Of a DNA stretch of 64,000 nt, positions 34,153 through 41,482 are shown piece after piece. A model generated the notes under the pieces. It did not search any database. It was given only the letters and a program-made list of their open reading frames with translations, and was not told where the DNA came from. The position numbers and the translations under genes are program-made. The DNA is from Nitrospirota bacterium (GTDB lineage: Bacteria; Nitrospirota; Thermodesulfovibrionia; Thermodesulfovibrionales; UBA6898). The stretch is from positions 62,001 to 126,000 of the forward strand of contig JAKAHR010000001.1 of assembly GCA_021825365.1 (NCBI GenBank), given 5' to 3'. Numbering within the stretch: the stretch's first letter is position 1; every line of letters starts with the position of its first letter.

Positions 34153-34775
34153 ATGTAAACAATCCGTCCGGATCTCCAAGGATTTTGGGCAGGGAGTTCC
34201 TGATCGTTCTTGTTGTTATCTGTTCATCTCTGAGTTTTACGGCGGGATATTTTGTCGGGAAGGCAAATCCGGATCAGCGGCCGGTCGCAGCAGCCCGGGT
34301 CTCCGACTTACCCCCTGCCCAGCCAAGACCTGAGACACCCCTGCCGGCGCAGCCCCAGGCCCCTGATCAGGCCGGCGAGCCAATGCTGCAGCCGCCGCAG
34401 AAGTCCGCGCCACTCCCGGCTGAAAAGGCGGTTGCTCCGCAGGAGAACGCAGCGGCTCAACAGAAGGGGACAGGACAGACACCGGGCAGCCGTGAATCAG
34501 GCCGCGACTCAAAAAAGACGATCACGGCGGACAGCGAGATATATACGGTGCAGCTGGCTGCCCTGAAGAATCCGGCCGAGGCCCGCAGGCTGAAGGAAAA
34601 GCTTGCCAAAAAAGGATTATCAGCGCATATAATCATCGCAAAAAGTAAAAAAAATGAGAAAATATATAAGGTAAGGACCGGTGAATTCAGGGACAAGAAG
34701 GATGCGGAGATTCTCGCCCTGAAGCTGAAGAAGAACGAGGGTCTCAACACCTTCGTAAGTCTGAAAAACGAATAA
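34149..34775 (+). CDS. SPOR-domain membrane protein
   Basis: A 208-residue protein with a short cytoplasmic tail, one membrane helix (residues about 16-36), a Pro/Gln/Ala-rich linker (43-125) and a C-terminal SPOR domain (about 132-206; YTVQLAALKNPAEARRLKEKL, then KVRTGEFRDKKDAEILALKLK). SPOR domains bind denuded peptidoglycan at the division site. The architecture matches FtsN- or DedD-like proteins. It overlaps the queA stop and is followed in the same reading frame, after a TAA, by phoH. Length of the linker varies widely in this family. Confidence 0.92.
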   Translation: MNVNNPSGSPRILGREFLIVLVVICSSLSFTAGYFVGKANPDQRPVAAARVSDLPPAQPRPETPLPAQPQAPDQAGEPMLQPPQKSAPLPAEKAVAPQENAAAQQKGTGQTPGSRESGRDSKKTITADSEIYTVQLAALKNPAEARRLKEKLAKKGLSAHIIIAKSKKNEKIYKVRTGEFRDKKDAEILALKLKKNEGLNTFVSLKNE

Positions 34776-34779
34776 GGAG
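34774..34779 (+). promoter_or_regulatory. Ribosome-binding site setting an ACG start for phoH
   Basis: AAGGAG is a near-ideal Shine-Dalgarno sequence. It stands 5 bases before an ACG at 34785, and the next in-frame ATG/GTG/TTG lies 153 bases on. Its position just after the SPOR stop marks where translation of phoH should begin. Confidence 0.6.
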
Positions 34780-34784
34780 CCACT

Positions 34785-35750
34785 ACGAATACACTCGTCA
34801 TAGAATTCGGCAGCGACGAAGAATACCCGGCGCACCACAACACCATTGAAAAGAGTCTCAAGATCATCGAGGACACCCTTGATGTAAAGGCCAGCTCTCG
34901 GGGGAACAAGATATTCCTGAAGGGCGATGACCGGAAGGTGAAGACGGCTGAGAGACTCATCAAGGACCTCAGGAAGATAAGCTCCGAGATGCCTGATATG
35001 AGCGCTGACGACCTGCGTTATGCGATCAAGTCGGTGTCATCAGGGGGCGAGAATTCGCTGCGGGACGTCTTCCTGAATAATATCCCGGTCTCATCCAAGC
35101 GGCGGTTCATCATGCCGAAGTCAGAGAACCAGAAACAGTATGTCGAGGCGATCAAGGACCATGATATCGTCATCGGTGTCGGACCGGCCGGCACCGGCAA
35201 GACGTATCTCGCCATGGCAATGGCGATCAACGCCTTTCACCGCAAGCAGGTGAGCAGGATCGTTCTGGCAAGACCGGCGATCGAGGCGGGTGAGAAGCTC
35301 GGGTTTCTCCCCGGCGACATGATCGAGAAGGTGAACCCCTACCTGCGCCCTCTCTACGATGCCCTCTACGACATGATGGACTCCGAGAAGGCCTTAAAAC
35401 TGATCGAACGGGGGATCATCGAGATAGCACCCCTCGCCTTCATGAGGGGCAGGACGCTCAATGATTCCTTTATTATCCTCGATGAGGCGCAGAACACCAC
35501 GTCAGAGCAGATGAAGATGTACCTGACGAGGCTGGGGTTCAATTCAAAGACAGTCGTCACCGGGGACATCACCCAGATCGACCTTCCTGCAGGCAAGACC
35601 TCCGGTCTCGTCGAGATCATGAAGATACTCGATGGCATCGAGGGCATCAGTTTTGTCCATTTTTCGGAAAAGGACGTTGTCCGCCACCGGCTCGTCCAGG
35701 AGATAATCAAGGCATATGACAAGTATGAAAAACGGCATCCCGGCCGATAG
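34785..35750 (+). CDS. phoH: PhoH-family ATPase, probable ACG start
   Basis: A protein of about 321 residues. From ACG at 34785 the frame reads TNTLVIEFGSDEEY then NTIEKSLKIIEDTLDVKASS, RGNKIFLKGDD: the conserved KH-like N-terminal domain of PhoH/YbeZ. A GTG at 34938 would delete 51 of these residues. The C-terminal ATPase has Walker A GVGPAGTGKTYLAMAMA and Walker B FIILDEAQNTTSEQMKMYLTR, plus VTGDITQIDLPAGKTSG. PhoH-type proteins are RNA-linked ATPases that work with YbeY in RNA processing, and ybeY is two genes downstream. The non-standard start is inferred from frame, ribosome site and conservation. Confidence 0.9.
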   Translation, partial: TNTLVIEFGSDEEYPAHHNTIEKSLKIIEDTLDVKASSRGNKIFLKGDDRKVKTAERLIKDLRKISSEMPDMSADDLRYAIKSVSSGGENSLRDVFLNNIPVSSKRRFIMPKSENQKQYVEAIKDHDIVIGVGPAGTGKTYLAMAMAINAFHRKQVSRIVLARPAIEAGEKLGFLPGDMIEKVNPYLRPLYDALYDMMDSEKALKLIERGIIEIAPLAFMRGRTLNDSFIILDEAQNTTSEQMKMYLTRLGFNSKTVVTGDITQIDLPAGKTSGLVEIMKILDGIEGISFVHFSEKDVVRHRLVQEIIKAYDKYEKRHPGR

Positions 35751-37269
35751 ACCAAAGAAAGTCAAGGACGTGCGCGCAGCCGTGCAGAAGACTTTCTTCC
35801 TGGCGGTATTCGCGCTCATCGTTTCGTTTTCCGTGATGACGGACCTGAGCCCGGAGCGTCTCATCGGAGGGGCATTCATCGCCTTTGTACTCCTGTTCAT
35901 CCTGTACCGGGACATCATGCGGTATAAACCGTCCTACATCACCAACTACAACATGTTTCTCCTGCTCGGCCTGATGATCGTCAGCACCATCGTCATCGGC
36001 AGGTCCTTCGAATTCCTTCTGCAGAGCCTGTCAAAGGGGCTCGGCTCGGTCGCCGGCGACACGGCGATATACGGTATCCCCATCGCCGCCGGCGCGATGC
36101 TCGTTGCGCTCCTCTTTGATTTTCACACCTCCATCACGTTTTCCTTCACGATCAGCCTGCTGACAGGCTTCTGGCTCAACGACCCCTATTACCCGGTGTA
36201 TACCTTCGTGAGCAGCCTGACCGCAGCCTTCAGCGTTATCCGCTGCAAGAAGCGTTCTGCCCTGCTCAGGGGAGGGCTCTATGTCGTCCTCGCCAATGTT
36301 GTCCTTGTCCTCATCCTGCTCCTCACCAAGGACCAGTTCAATCTGACCAAGGTCATCCCGGCCCTGCTCTTCGCCGTTTTTTCCGGTATCACGGTGTCAG
36401 CCATCGTTTCGATGCTTCTTCCCTTTCTTGAATACGCCTTTACGATCACGACGGACATCAGCCTCCTTGAGCTCCTCGATCTGAACCAGCCCCTCATGAA
36501 GAGCCTCATGATTACCGCGCCCGGGACCTACCATCACAGCGTCATCGTGGGGAACCTGGTCGAGTCGGCGGCCGAGGCGGTCGGCGTAAACCCCCTGCTT
36601 GCCCGCGTCAGCTCCTACTATCACGATATCGGCAAGATCAAGATGCCGGAGTATTTTGTCGAGAACCAGGCGGGCGGCCCCTCAAAGCACGACAAGCTCA
36701 CCGCACACATGAGCAGCATGATCATCACGAGTCATGTAAAGGAAGGGGTCGAACTGGCCAGGCAGTTCAAGCTGCCCCAGACCGTCATCGACATCATCAA
36801 GCAGCATCACGGCTCTTCCCTTATCACCTACTTTTACCAGAAGGCCAAGGAACAGGAGCAGGAGCATGAACCCATAGCGGCAGAGGATTATAAATACCCG
36901 GGACCCAAGCCGCAGACCCGCGTGGCCGCCCTCGTCATGATGGCCGACGCCGTAGAGGCCGCCTCCCGCGTGCTGAGCGATCCGACGCCCGCCCGCATCA
37001 CCGCGCTCGTGGACCGCATCATCAATCACATCTTCCTCGACGGCCAGCTGGATGAATGTGAGCTCACCCTCAAGGACATCTCCGAGGTCAAGCAGCGCTT
37101 TACGTATATCCTGACCGGGATATTCCATCGACGGATTGATTACCCCGGCTTCGATTTCGGCAATGGAACTACACCTAAGGAACCTGCAAAGGGCGACAAG
37201 ACTAAACCTCAGGAAGACAGGAAGGGATTTACGCAGGGCGCTTACCCTGCTCGGTCTGCCCAAGGCTGA
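35716..37269 (+). CDS. 7TM-HD domain phosphohydrolase (PgpH-type, short form)
   Basis: A membrane protein of about 517 residues. It has about seven membrane segments (residues about 25-285) and a cytoplasmic HD domain (about 295-480): TAPGTYHHSVIVGNLVESA, the HD pair in SSYYHDIGKIKMPEYF, and IIKQHHGSSL. In PgpH this domain degrades cyclic di-AMP. Unlike PgpH (around 700 residues) it lacks the large extracellular 7TMR-HDED sensor between the first helix and the others. The start overlaps phoH by 35 bases; ATG at 35725 is an alternative. phoH, this gene, ybeY and a kinase are neighbours in many bacteria. Confidence 0.9.
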   Translation: MTSMKNGIPADRPKKVKDVRAAVQKTFFLAVFALIVSFSVMTDLSPERLIGGAFIAFVLLFILYRDIMRYKPSYITNYNMFLLLGLMIVSTIVIGRSFEFLLQSLSKGLGSVAGDTAIYGIPIAAGAMLVALLFDFHTSITFSFTISLLTGFWLNDPYYPVYTFVSSLTAAFSVIRCKKRSALLRGGLYVVLANVVLVLILLLTKDQFNLTKVIPALLFAVFSGITVSAIVSMLLPFLEYAFTITTDISLLELLDLNQPLMKSLMITAPGTYHHSVIVGNLVESAAEAVGVNPLLARVSSYYHDIGKIKMPEYFVENQAGGPSKHDKLTAHMSSMIITSHVKEGVELARQFKLPQTVIDIIKQHHGSSLITYFYQKAKEQEQEHEPIAAEDYKYPGPKPQTRVAALVMMADAVEAASRVLSDPTPARITALVDRIINHIFLDGQLDECELTLKDISEVKQRFTYILTGIFHRRIDYPGFDFGNGTTPKEPAKGDKTKPQEDRKGFTQGAYPARSAQG

Positions 37270-37588
37270 GCTGAGTGTCCTCTTTGTCAATGCCGCGAGG
37301 ATGCGGGAAATCAACTACCGCTACCGCGACCAGGACAAGGTGACCGATGTCCTGTCATTCCCCATGGCGGGTGGTCCGCCCATCCCCGCGGACGTGCTCG
37401 GCGATATCGTCGTCTGTGTCCCGAGGGCCGTGCAACAGGCGCGTGAATACGACGTCACCCTTGCTATGGAACTGCGCCGCCTCCTCATCCACGGACTTCT
37501 CCACCTGGTCGGCTATGACCACGAGATAAGCGCCTATCAGGACAGGAAGATGCGGCTGAAGGAGCAGGAACTCCTCCATGCCCTTTAG
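37163..37588 (+). CDS. ybeY: rRNA maturation RNase YbeY
   Basis: A 141-residue metal-dependent endoribonuclease for 16S rRNA 3' end maturation and ribosome quality control. The zinc motif HGLLHLVGYDHE (His3) is near the C-terminus, preceded by TDVLSFPMA and ELSVLFVNAARMREINYRYRDQDK. ATG at 37163 is chosen, as codons before it are not conserved and overlap the HD gene. It overlaps the next gene by 11 bases. The short coding lead is inside the HD gene's last 107 bases. Confidence 0.96.
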   Translation: MELHLRNLQRATRLNLRKTGRDLRRALTLLGLPKAELSVLFVNAARMREINYRYRDQDKVTDVLSFPMAGGPPIPADVLGDIVVCVPRAVQQAREYDVTLAMELRRLLIHGLLHLVGYDHEISAYQDRKMRLKEQELLHAL

Positions 37589-38276
37589 GCAGTGGCTCAG
37601 GAGCGCAAATTTCGCCATTGAAGGGATCCTTCATGGCGCCAGGACCCAGCGCCACCTGCGCTACCATTTCTTCTCGGCGGCCGTCGTCCTCCTGTTCAGC
37701 TACATCGTCGGGGTCACCCGGGACGAGTTCATCATGGTCTCTTTCGCCGTCATTATCGTCCTCGCCTCGGAAATGCTCAACAGCGCCATCGAGGCGGTCG
37801 TCGACATTCTCTCCCCGGAATATGCGGAGAAGGCGCGCATCGCCAAGGACATCGCCGCAGGGGCGGTCTTCATCACCGCCTTCGGGGCAGCGGTGCTGGG
37901 GTATATCGTCCTCTTCCCCTATCTGAAGGCCCTCTTCAGGGAGGGCTTTTACGTCGCCAGGCACACCAGGGAAGAGACATCGCTCATCGCCTTCATCCTC
38001 GTCCTGATACTCGTCATCATTCTGAAGGCACGATTCGGCAAGGGACATCCCCTCAGCGGCGGCATGCCGAGCGGCCACTCCGCGCTCGCTTTTTCAGTCT
38101 GGGTATCGGTCACCTATACCACGGGAAACTTCATAGCCTCGCTGCTCTGTTTCGTCCTCGCCGTACTCATCGCTCAGAGCAGGATGTCGGTGCACATCCA
38201 TACGCGGTGGGAGGTGATCGCCGGGGCACTGATGGGATCCTCCCTCACGTTCCTGCTGTTCAGGCTGTTTTCCTGA
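37578..38276 (+). CDS. Undecaprenol/diacylglycerol kinase fused to PAP2 phosphatase
   Basis: A 232-residue membrane protein with two lipid-phosphate modules. Residues 1-120 match the DgkA/UdpK family: FRQWLRSANFAIEGI, LVLASEMLNSAIEAVVDIL-like ASEMLNSAIEAVVDILS, and ARIAKDIAAGAVFITAF. Residues 130-232 are a PAP2 phosphatase: GGMPSGHSALAF (motif 2) and SRMSVHIHTRWEV (motif 3). The first module would phosphorylate undecaprenol and the second dephosphorylate a lipid pyro- or monophosphate, so the pair may run the lipid carrier cycle of murein synthesis. Directional roles are inference. It is the last gene of the long operon. Confidence 0.88.
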   Translation: MPFRQWLRSANFAIEGILHGARTQRHLRYHFFSAAVVLLFSYIVGVTRDEFIMVSFAVIIVLASEMLNSAIEAVVDILSPEYAEKARIAKDIAAGAVFITAFGAAVLGYIVLFPYLKALFREGFYVARHTREETSLIAFILVLILVIILKARFGKGHPLSGGMPSGHSALAFSVWVSVTYTTGNFIASLLCFVLAVLIAQSRMSVHIHTRWEVIAGALMGSSLTFLLFRLFS

Positions 38277-38352
38277 GGATCACGGCCGGCTCAGCGACGG
38301 TCGCGGGACACCCGACAGGACGCTGCTGAAAAGAAGAGGTATGCGTTCTGAC

Positions 38353-40014
38353 TCAATGCGACCCGTTGAGGGGCAGCGCGATGACAAAACGCGAGCCTTT
38401 CCCGGGTTCGCTCTCTGCCGAAAGGCTGCCGTTGAGCTTCTTTATGATGCTGTAGCTCACCGGGAGGCCGAGGGCGGCCCCCTTCTCCTTCGCCGCATAG
38501 AGGGGGTCGAATATCCTGTCGAGCCTATTCCTGTCCATGCCGGCCCCCGTGTCCTCGAAATCGACGGCTATGCCGTCACCATCCAGCCTGGACCGTATGG
38601 TGAGTGTCCCACCGTCAGGCATCGCGTCGGCGGCGTTCAGGATAAGAGTGACGATGACCTGCGACAGCCGGCCCCGGTCTGTAACGATCTCCGGGAGATC
38701 GGGACGGAGTTCCCGCATGACCGTGATATCCTGGACCCGCTTGTCATACTGGATGAGGGACAGCGAGCCCTCGATGAGACTGTTTACGCGGCACGGCTCA
38801 AACTCCGCAGAGGGCATCTTCGAGTATCCGGACAGCTGGTTGAGGATCGTGGCGATCCGGTTCATGTGAAAATAAATGGTTTCGAGGGTCTCCCTCTTGA
38901 ATTCGTCCTCTTCCATGTCCATCAGCACATCCACAAAGGAGAAGACGGATGTCAGCGGGTTGCCTATCTCAGAGGCTATCCCTGAAGTCAGGCGCTCGAT
39001 GGAGGCGAGTTTTTCGGTATGCACCATGTCAAGTTCCTTCTCATGCCTTGCCTGTTCATCGGCCTTCTCTCTCTTTCGGTACTGCACGATCAGCACCGCC
39101 GCGACGCCGCCCGCGATCACCACGATCAGGATGATAATCCATGAATAAAACTTCATGGAACTCCTCGTCGACATCGTCACCTCGGAATAGGGGGCTGAAA
39201 CCGCCACGATCCAGCGCGCCCCGCCGGCCGCTGCGGTCGAAAAAGCGAGGATCTTGTCTTCCCCCGTGGGGGCCACGTATCTGCCGAAATAGTCGCCCTT
39301 GCCCTCGATGATCTTCTTTTCGACATCAAAGGTCTTGTGGCACCGGAAACAGGAGGAGTCGGTCCTGTACAGGTTCCGTCCGACCATGTCCGGCTGGGCG
39401 GGATGATAGAGGAGGTTGCCCTTCTCATCCATCATCCACGCATACCCCCGGGAGCCCGACTTGATCGGCCCAAGGAACGAGTGGGCGATATCCTGAATAT
39501 CAAGGGAGAGAACCATCGCTCCGAGAAAGGCTTCATACCGGCAGACCGGAGCCACGATCGAAAACCTCTTCATGTCCTGCTGTATCAGGACATCTCCGGG
39601 GCACAATCTCCTGACTCCGTCCAGGAGGATCTTTTCCTCGGGGCCGTCAACCGCCTTGTTCCCCCTGCTGAAAAGGACCTTGCCTTTGCCGTCCAGGACC
39701 TGGACCCGCTTTTTGACGGAGCGCGCGTCATCAAAAAATACGTTGGTCATCGACCTGAAGTCCGTCTCCTTCCGCACATCAAAAAGGGACGCAAGTCCGG
39801 CTATATGCTTCATATCGTCCCGTATGCCGGCGAGGTAGTCCTGTATGTTGGCGGCCTCGGCATGGGCAAGAAGAAGCTGCTGCCTGTTGAACTGTTCGGC
39901 CATCTCCATCTCCAGCGTCCGCTGGAAGAAGATGCTCAGGGTCATGAGGGCAAGGACAACCACAACGAGGATGCCGACGATGATGATATAGCCTTTCATT
40001 TCATTCCGTGCCAT
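38353..40014 (-). CDS. Heme-type Cache-domain sensor pseudo-histidine kinase
   Basis: A 553-residue membrane protein. Helix 1 (8-30) and helix 2 (290-311) bound a periplasmic double-Cache-like domain with a CxxCH heme-c motif (CFRCH at 222-226). The cytoplasmic part has the HisKA-like DHp helix but reads TSGIASEIGNPLTSV at 343-357: Ser348 stands where the phospho-accepting His is expected. The HATPase_c region (about 435-550) keeps the Asn of ILNAADAMPDGG and the DTGAGMD block, though the lid is altered (KGAALGLPVSY). ATG at 40014 overlaps the upstream regulator's stop (TGATG). It likely signals through structure or another kinase. Heme attachment is inferred from the motif. Confidence 0.88.
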   Translation of the reverse strand: MARNEMKGYIIIVGILVVVVLALMTLSIFFQRTLEMEMAEQFNRQQLLLAHAEAANIQDYLAGIRDDMKHIAGLASLFDVRKETDFRSMTNVFFDDARSVKKRVQVLDGKGKVLFSRGNKAVDGPEEKILLDGVRRLCPGDVLIQQDMKRFSIVAPVCRYEAFLGAMVLSLDIQDIAHSFLGPIKSGSRGYAWMMDEKGNLLYHPAQPDMVGRNLYRTDSSCFRCHKTFDVEKKIIEGKGDYFGRYVAPTGEDKILAFSTAAAGGARWIVAVSAPYSEVTMSTRSSMKFYSWIIILIVVIAGGVAAVLIVQYRKREKADEQARHEKELDMVHTEKLASIERLTSGIASEIGNPLTSVFSFVDVLMDMEEDEFKRETLETIYFHMNRIATILNQLSGYSKMPSAEFEPCRVNSLIEGSLSLIQYDKRVQDITVMRELRPDLPEIVTDRGRLSQVIVTLILNAADAMPDGGTLTIRSRLDGDGIAVDFEDTGAGMDRNRLDRIFDPLYAAKEKGAALGLPVSYSIIKKLNGSLSAESEPGKGSRFVIALPLNGSH

Positions 40015-41363
40015 CACGACTCGATGCCCAGGGACTTGAGCTTCTTCCACAGGGTAACCCTGCTGATGCCCAGATGCTTGGCCGCCAGGGTCCTGTTGCC
40101 CTTGCAGAGCGACAGGGCAGACCGTATCTGCTCCTGGTCTACCGCGCCGTCGCGCCCCTCTGTTCCGCTGTCATGGATCAGGTAGTCGGGCAGATCACCG
40201 ACTTCGACGGAATCGCCCTTGCAGGTTGCGGCGCTGTGCTCAAGGGCATTGATCAGACGCCGCACATTGCCCGGCCAGGGAAATTCCACCAGCATCTCCA
40301 TCGCCGCGGGGCTTATGCTGCGGATGTCTTTGTTGTTCACGGTAGAAATCTTTCTGAGGTAGTGCAGGGCGATAAGCGGAATGTCTTCCCTCCTCTCCCG
40401 CAAGGGAGGCACCTTAAGGATGATCGAGTTGATCCGATATAATAAATCTTCCCTGAATCTGCCGGATTGCAGGAGGTTGTTGAGGTCCTTGTTCGTTGCG
40501 GAGACAAGCCGTATATTGATGGGTATCGGCTTATGGTCGCCCACGCGCTCTACCACCTTCTCCTCCAGGACGCGCAGGAGCTTCACCTGCATCGCCATCG
40601 ACATATCGCCTATCTCGTCGAGGAAAAACGCGCCCCCCTCCGCAGCCTCGAATCTGCCGATGCGGTCGCTGATCGCCCCCGTGAAAGAGCCCTTCTTGTG
40701 ACCAAACAGCTCGCTTTCGAGGAGCTGCTCGTTCAGGGCGGCGCAGTTCATCTGGACAAACGGACCTTCTCTCCGCCTGCTCAATTTATGAATAGCCTGG
40801 GCGACAAGATTCTTTCCTGACCCGCTTTCTCCGGTGATCAGAACCGGGGCCTCGCTCGCTGCGGCATTCCGTATATGCTCATACAGCCTTTGCATGGGGG
40901 TGCTCTTCCCCAGCAATCCCATGAACCAGTAGTCCTGGCTCAGTTCCTGTTTCAGGCCCTGCAATTCCATCTCTTTTCTGTAGAGGGAGGTAATGTCGGA
41001 CATCGACTCGACCATGCCCAGTATTTCCCCCTTGTCGTCCCTCAGGACGACGGCGTTCTTCAGAAGATGAAGGGCGCCGCCGTCGCGCGCCTTTATCACG
41101 CATTTTCTGTTGTAAACAGAGTCGATCTTCTTGAGTTGCACATCACCTGGTCTCTCGGTATTGTTCAACGCCAGGCAGGATGCGCAGCTGAAAAGGGAGC
41201 ACGGCCTGCCGATAACCTCTTCCTTCCGGTAGCCTGTCATTTCTTCGGCAGCACGATTAAACAGCAGGATATGGCCCTTGTTATCGATGACCATGAGACC
41301 GTCACGCATGGTCTCGAACACCTCAGGCAGGAACTGCGGGTCTTTTAATAATCTTTCGAGCAT
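40014..41363 (-). CDS. Sigma-54 activator with Cys-rich PAS domain, no receiver domain
   Basis: A 449-residue enhancer-binding protein. Residues 10-130 are a PAS domain (MRDGLMVIDNKGHILLFN) with four Cys at 55, 60, 63 and 88, possibly binding iron-sulfur or zinc. Residues 148-385 are the AAA+ domain: Walker A GESGSGKN (178-185), the sigma-54 loop GSFTGA (225-230; usual GAFTGA), Walker B GGAFFLDEIGDM and the R-finger region RFREDLLYRIN. The C-terminal Fis-type helix-turn-helix ends ALSLCKGNRTLAAKHLGISR. With no receiver domain it must sense through PAS or a partner such as the adjoining pseudo-kinase. Targets are unknown. Confidence 0.92.
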   Translation of the reverse strand: MLERLLKDPQFLPEVFETMRDGLMVIDNKGHILLFNRAAEEMTGYRKEEVIGRPCSLFSCASCLALNNTERPGDVQLKKIDSVYNRKCVIKARDGGALHLLKNAVVLRDDKGEILGMVESMSDITSLYRKEMELQGLKQELSQDYWFMGLLGKSTPMQRLYEHIRNAAASEAPVLITGESGSGKNLVAQAIHKLSRRREGPFVQMNCAALNEQLLESELFGHKKGSFTGAISDRIGRFEAAEGGAFFLDEIGDMSMAMQVKLLRVLEEKVVERVGDHKPIPINIRLVSATNKDLNNLLQSGRFREDLLYRINSIILKVPPLRERREDIPLIALHYLRKISTVNNKDIRSISPAAMEMLVEFPWPGNVRRLINALEHSAATCKGDSVEVGDLPDYLIHDSGTEGRDGAVDQEQIRSALSLCKGNRTLAAKHLGISRVTLWKKLKSLGIES

Positions 41364-41482
41364 GTCCGTAGACTGAGAGAAAATCGCCTTCGCACCTCTG
41401 CCTGTAGGGTACCACGCAGGAGGGAAATTATCAATACTAACAGCCCGATTTTACACGATAACCTGGAGAAGCGGGCAACGGC

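Noticed and set aside
34938-35750. PhoH start at GTG 34938
   Set aside because: It removes the conserved N-terminal domain, has no ribosome site, and leaves 160 bases of coding-like sequence unexplained.
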